From a virus: a DNA stretch of 22,858 bases. The stretch covers positions 1-22,858 of IMG/VR virus record IMGVR_UViG_3300035162_003288; one strand, 5' to 3'. The notes under the pieces were generated by a model. It was given only the letters and a program-made list of their open reading frames with translations, was not told the DNA's origin and made no database searches. Shown one piece after another: positions 20,038 through 22,858 of this stretch. The translations under genes and the position numbers were made by a program. The stretch's first letter is position 1, and each line of letters begins with the position of its first letter.

Positions 20038-20946
20038 ATGAAACGATTGTTAGTTATTACTGCGTGTTTATTGTGGCCTGTCTTGTCTCTGGGAGAGGAG
20101 ACAACGACGAATATAGATACAACATCGTCATCTACAAGCACCAGTGACAACAATAATCAAAACACTAATATTAATACGACGACCTACACAGGTGAATCTA
20201 CGAACACTAACGTAAGTACAAACACAAATTTAAATACAAATACAAATGTAAATACGTCAGTAATAGACTCAACCTCCAACGCAAACAATACTAATCTTAA
20301 TCAAAATATTAACACGACCGATTATACTGGGGTGTTAACAAACATTAACACCAACACTAATAATAGCACTAATACTAATAGCAACACCAATAACAACACT
20401 AATACATCGGTCAGTACGGCTACTAACATCAACCAGAATTCAAACACTAGCAACAGTGTCAATCTAACGACATCTGACACAACTATCAATCAGACAAGTA
20501 ACTCTACGTCAGACGTTAATTCGACTAACAATAATGTGAACAACAATAATAACAACAGTAACTCCGTAAGTACATCAACTCAGAGAGTTACGCAGGATAT
20601 AAACTCGCCTCCACCTAGTGCAATAGCTCCTAGCATTGGTAGCTCTTATTCTCAAGACTTATGTACAACAGGAATTTCTGGCGCAGTACAGACGCAAATA
20701 CTTGGATTTTCTACGGGTAAGTCTGTAAGAGATAAGAATTGTGAAAGGATTAAGTTAAGCAAGACTCTTTACGACATGGGAATGCGCGTAGCGGCTGTAA
20801 GCCTTATGTGTCAAGACTATAGGGTTTGGTCGTCAATGATGGATGCTGGAACACCTTGTCCAATTGAAGGGCAGATAGGTGACGAAGCTAAGGCTTTATG
20901 GTCAAAGTATACTGATCGTGTACCCCGTAAAGAAAGGGGAATGTAA
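20038..20946 (+). CDS. Exported Asn/Thr-rich repeat protein with four-cysteine C-terminal domain
   Basis: 302-aa protein. Residues 1-19 (MKRLLVITACLLWPVLSLG) form a clear signal peptide. Residues about 22-180 are almost entirely Asn, Thr, Ser and a few Val/Ile. They contain a duplicated unit of roughly 45 residues that begins NINTTTYTGESTNTN (about 44-58) and returns as NINTTDYTGVLTN (about 90-102). The alternating N-x-N pattern resembles curli-like beta-solenoids in texture only. After a Pro hinge (SPPPSAIAPSIG, 190-201) is a compact C-terminal domain with Cys at 209, 235, 258 and 274, including GISGAVQTQILGFSTGKS and NCERIKLSKTLYDMGMRVA. It is followed one base later by a second exported protein. 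Function unknown; an exported or virion-surface role is inference. The N/T bias could also reflect a linker or spacer. Confidence 0.75.
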   Translation: MKRLLVITACLLWPVLSLGEETTTNIDTTSSSTSTSDNNNQNTNINTTTYTGESTNTNVSTNTNLNTNTNVNTSVIDSTSNANNTNLNQNINTTDYTGVLTNINTNTNNSTNTNSNTNNNTNTSVSTATNINQNSNTSNSVNLTTSDTTINQTSNSTSDVNSTNNNVNNNNNNSNSVSTSTQRVTQDINSPPPSAIAPSIGSSYSQDLCTTGISGAVQTQILGFSTGKSVRDKNCERIKLSKTLYDMGMRVAAVSLMCQDYRVWSSMMDAGTPCPIEGQIGDEAKALWSKYTDRVPRKERGM

Positions 20947-20947
20947 G

Positions 20948-22783
20948 ATGAAGAGGCTTGTTAGCGCAATATTTGTATTTTACGCATGTGCTGGATATGG
21001 ACAGGCGCAAACCTCAACCAATTTGTTAGGTTCTCCTACAACGTCAATTAATATTTTGTATAACGAAGGCCAAAACAGTTATCAGTATAGTTATCAAACT
21101 GGGCAAGTAACGGCATCCGGGCCTTTGCCACAGTATGACCCCTTGCAGATACTGACTTTAAGTTGGTCGTTTGACGCGCTCATGAACTGCAACAATTCTA
21201 TTGGTGGCTACTGCGACGATCCAGATGGCACAGAAGATGAACTATCTGCATTTCTTGAGGTAGACAATTCACAGGGTGACGTTGATGCGCGGAACGTGTT
21301 TTCTACACAGGGTTACTCTACAGAGTGGCAGACGTTTAGTGGCAGTGAAACCTACGACTTTAGCAGTGCTTACGAAAACGTAAACTTTAGAATAGAAGGT
21401 AGAGATAGAGGATACTGGGCTGGATTTTACGGACCTAGAGTCAGAAATCCCTCGGTGGTGGCTATATACACCCCTATAAATACTGGGACTACTATTGTTT
21501 CTACTTGCAGTACCTCTCAAAATGATCTGTCTTGTGGTAATTATGAAAACAATATTACTGTAGAACAGCCGGTAATAGTTGAAGAGCCACAGCCTCCAAC
21601 CTTTGGAGAGCAAGCAACAAATGTAGTTTTTGGAGATTCCCCTGACGATTTTTTGTATTTAGATCAACCTGATTCTACCGGCAAGCCAAAGATAATAAAG
21701 CATATAGAGTCTCATCAGGCTCATCAAAACATGTCGCAAGAAACAGGAATGTTTGAATTACCTCTTGAACAAGACATGCTACGAATAAATGGTGAGCCTT
21801 TTGTGCCTAAAGATTCTGTGCCAGCACCAGAGGTTACACAAACAACAGAAATAAAAAAAGAGCCTGTTTGGGTTCCAGAAACAAGAAAAATGAGGTTTGC
21901 TGAACCAGAAGAAATAATTGCCGAAGTAGAAAGGGTAACAAAAGAACCGCGCCCTCAAGGCGCTCGCGTACAGGAGGCTGTTAAACCAGAGCCGGTTTTT
22001 GCAGAGAGGAGAGTAGTTCCTGTAGAGGTTGTTGCAGAAACACGGGCACAGCCAATTGAAGAGGCTATAAATACAGTGGTAAGGCCGACTGTTGATGTAG
22101 TTGGAATAGCTTTATCTCTTGTTAATCAACAGACAGATCAAACAAAAAGAGCATTAAACAACCCACAACAATACCAAACAATGCAACAAATGAATCAAGG
22201 CAAAGGCGAAGTAAGTCTAAATCAAACAGAAAAAATTAATTACTGGGACTTTACAACAAAACAAACTCAAGTTTTACAGACTTTAGCTCAACAAACTCAA
22301 CAGCAGGTAAACACTACGACTTCTGTTGATTCAGCGCCTCCAGCACAAGCTCAGTTTGAAGATGACTTTAATGATGCGATTGCTACTGGGCAAAGTGTAG
22401 GGCAGTTTTTAAGCGCGCAACCACCAGACTTTAGCCGCTTTGATGTAGATGAGCCAAGCGTTCAAGAGCAAAAGCTGATGAAGAAGGCAACCGTAGCCCT
22501 GAAAACCATGAGCGAGGTGCAGATTGACAAGAGCATGGATCAGCAGTTAGAAACTTTATCAGATACAGGCGGGTTTACAGACCAAAGTATTACTGTGTTT
22601 TTAATATCTAGCAATCCTTCTTTTAACCAATATCAGGATATAAATCTTTCTGATCGTGAAGAATTTTATAAAAGCACTCAGGTTTATCCAAAAAACATTC
22701 CACGGGTTGATCCTCTTGGTGTGTTACGACTAGGTGGATCAGAAACATTTAACAACTTGGTGGATATTCAATGGCAGAGGTAG
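20948..22783 (+). CDS. Exported 611-aa protein, unknown function
   Basis: Starts one base after the previous stop at ATG 20948. The N-terminus (MKRLVSAIFVFYACAGYGQA) is a signal peptide with possible cleavage near residue 21. Residues about 25-180 look like a beta-sandwich with YQTGQVTASGPLPQYDPLQI, SWSFDALMNCNN and YCDDPDG, and further Cys at 187 and 196. Residues about 205-370 are Pro/Glu/Val-rich and probably extended (VEQPVIVEEPQPPTFGEQA; EPVWVPETRKMRFAEPEEII). Residues about 400-470 are Gln-rich and possibly helical. The C-terminal part (about 500-611) has MKKATVALKTMSEVQIDKSM and a terminal RVDPLGVLRLGGSETFNN. I recognise no enzyme motif. It looks like a multi-domain surface or periplasmic protein acting with the Asn/Thr-rich protein. 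Confidence 0.75.
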   Translation: MKRLVSAIFVFYACAGYGQAQTSTNLLGSPTTSINILYNEGQNSYQYSYQTGQVTASGPLPQYDPLQILTLSWSFDALMNCNNSIGGYCDDPDGTEDELSAFLEVDNSQGDVDARNVFSTQGYSTEWQTFSGSETYDFSSAYENVNFRIEGRDRGYWAGFYGPRVRNPSVVAIYTPINTGTTIVSTCSTSQNDLSCGNYENNITVEQPVIVEEPQPPTFGEQATNVVFGDSPDDFLYLDQPDSTGKPKIIKHIESHQAHQNMSQETGMFELPLEQDMLRINGEPFVPKDSVPAPEVTQTTEIKKEPVWVPETRKMRFAEPEEIIAEVERVTKEPRPQGARVQEAVKPEPVFAERRVVPVEVVAETRAQPIEEAINTVVRPTVDVVGIALSLVNQQTDQTKRALNNPQQYQTMQQMNQGKGEVSLNQTEKINYWDFTTKQTQVLQTLAQQTQQQVNTTTSVDSAPPAQAQFEDDFNDAIATGQSVGQFLSAQPPDFSRFDVDEPSVQEQKLMKKATVALKTMSEVQIDKSMDQQLETLSDTGGFTDQSITVFLISSNPSFNQYQDINLSDREEFYKSTQVYPKNIPRVDPLGVLRLGGSETFNNLVDIQWQR

Positions 22784-22858
22784 AGTTTGCGGGACTAAAA
22801 ATATCAGGCGGTAAGTTACTGCTCGTAATACCGTTGTTGGGTAGCATCTTAGCCGCCA
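22771..22858 (+). CDS. Membrane protein (N-terminus only)
   Basis: Begins at ATG 22771, overlapping the previous gene by 13 bases, and runs open off the window edge. The visible 29 residues start MAEVEFAGLKISGGKLLLVI and continue into a hydrophobic PLLGSILAA, the beginning of a membrane helix. It is probably a small membrane protein of the exported cassette. GGTGG 13-9 bases upstream is a weak SD. Confidence 0.6.
   Translation, partial: MAEVEFAGLKISGGKLLLVIPLLGSILAA

Overview
The window looks like part of a short-tailed (podovirus-type) double-stranded DNA phage, probably of a marine or other aquatic Gram-negative bacterium. The sequence shows a nearly complete morphogenesis block in this order: small terminase, large terminase, portal, scaffold, major capsid, connector, tail hub, fibre, tip. 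There is no tape-measure or sheath gene between capsid and fibre. Base composition is AT-leaning, genes are tightly packed with ATGA, GTGA and TAATG overlaps, and Shine-Dalgarno (SD) sites are mostly strong. The marine assignment rests on my memory of similar proteins in uncultured marine phages, not on a search.

Left arm (1-3025), transcribed leftward: a 167-aa Lys/Pro-linker protein, then a run of very small proteins (54, 61, 34, 59 and 131 aa), a 200-aa protein with a helix-hairpin-helix glycosylase-like signature, and a DUF932-like protein cut by the window edge. No replication enzyme is visible here; these are probably early or middle accessory genes, continuing beyond position 1.

Central control region (3026-3688): about 660 bases without a convincing ordinary gene. 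At its right end are two near-perfect sigma70-type promoters pointing apart. The leftward one is TTGACA-N17-TATAAT and the rightward one TTGACA-N17-TATACT. Their -35 boxes lie in the two arms of an 11-bp perfect inverted repeat. The rightward start site should fall at the ATG of the small terminase, implying a leaderless mRNA. The leftward transcript would carry a leader of about 550 nt holding at least five perfect or near-perfect hairpins, two alternative pairings and a possible 13-codon leader ORF.

Right arm (3689-22858), transcribed rightward. Packaging: small terminase, a 74-aa recombinase-domain-like protein, large terminase. Two small genes, then a putative decoration protein, the portal with an overlapping 77-aa gene, a 449-aa acidic structural protein with an EF-hand/dockerin-like start, scaffold and major capsid, closed by a strong intrinsic terminator. 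Four tiny genes precede the connector and tail hub. Then come the host-contact genes: a 764-aa fibre with 17 copies of a 13-residue repeat, a glycine-rich tip protein, a 166-aa protein, a 2OG-Fe(II) oxygenase-like protein and an 88-aa protein. The last segment is a cassette of two apparently exported proteins, one very rich in Asn and Thr, followed by the start of a membrane protein cut by the window edge.

The least explained parts are the exported Asn/Thr-rich cassette (20038-22858), the hairpin-rich divergent control region (3026-3688), and the fibre repeats that keep identical protein sequence while their codons have diverged.
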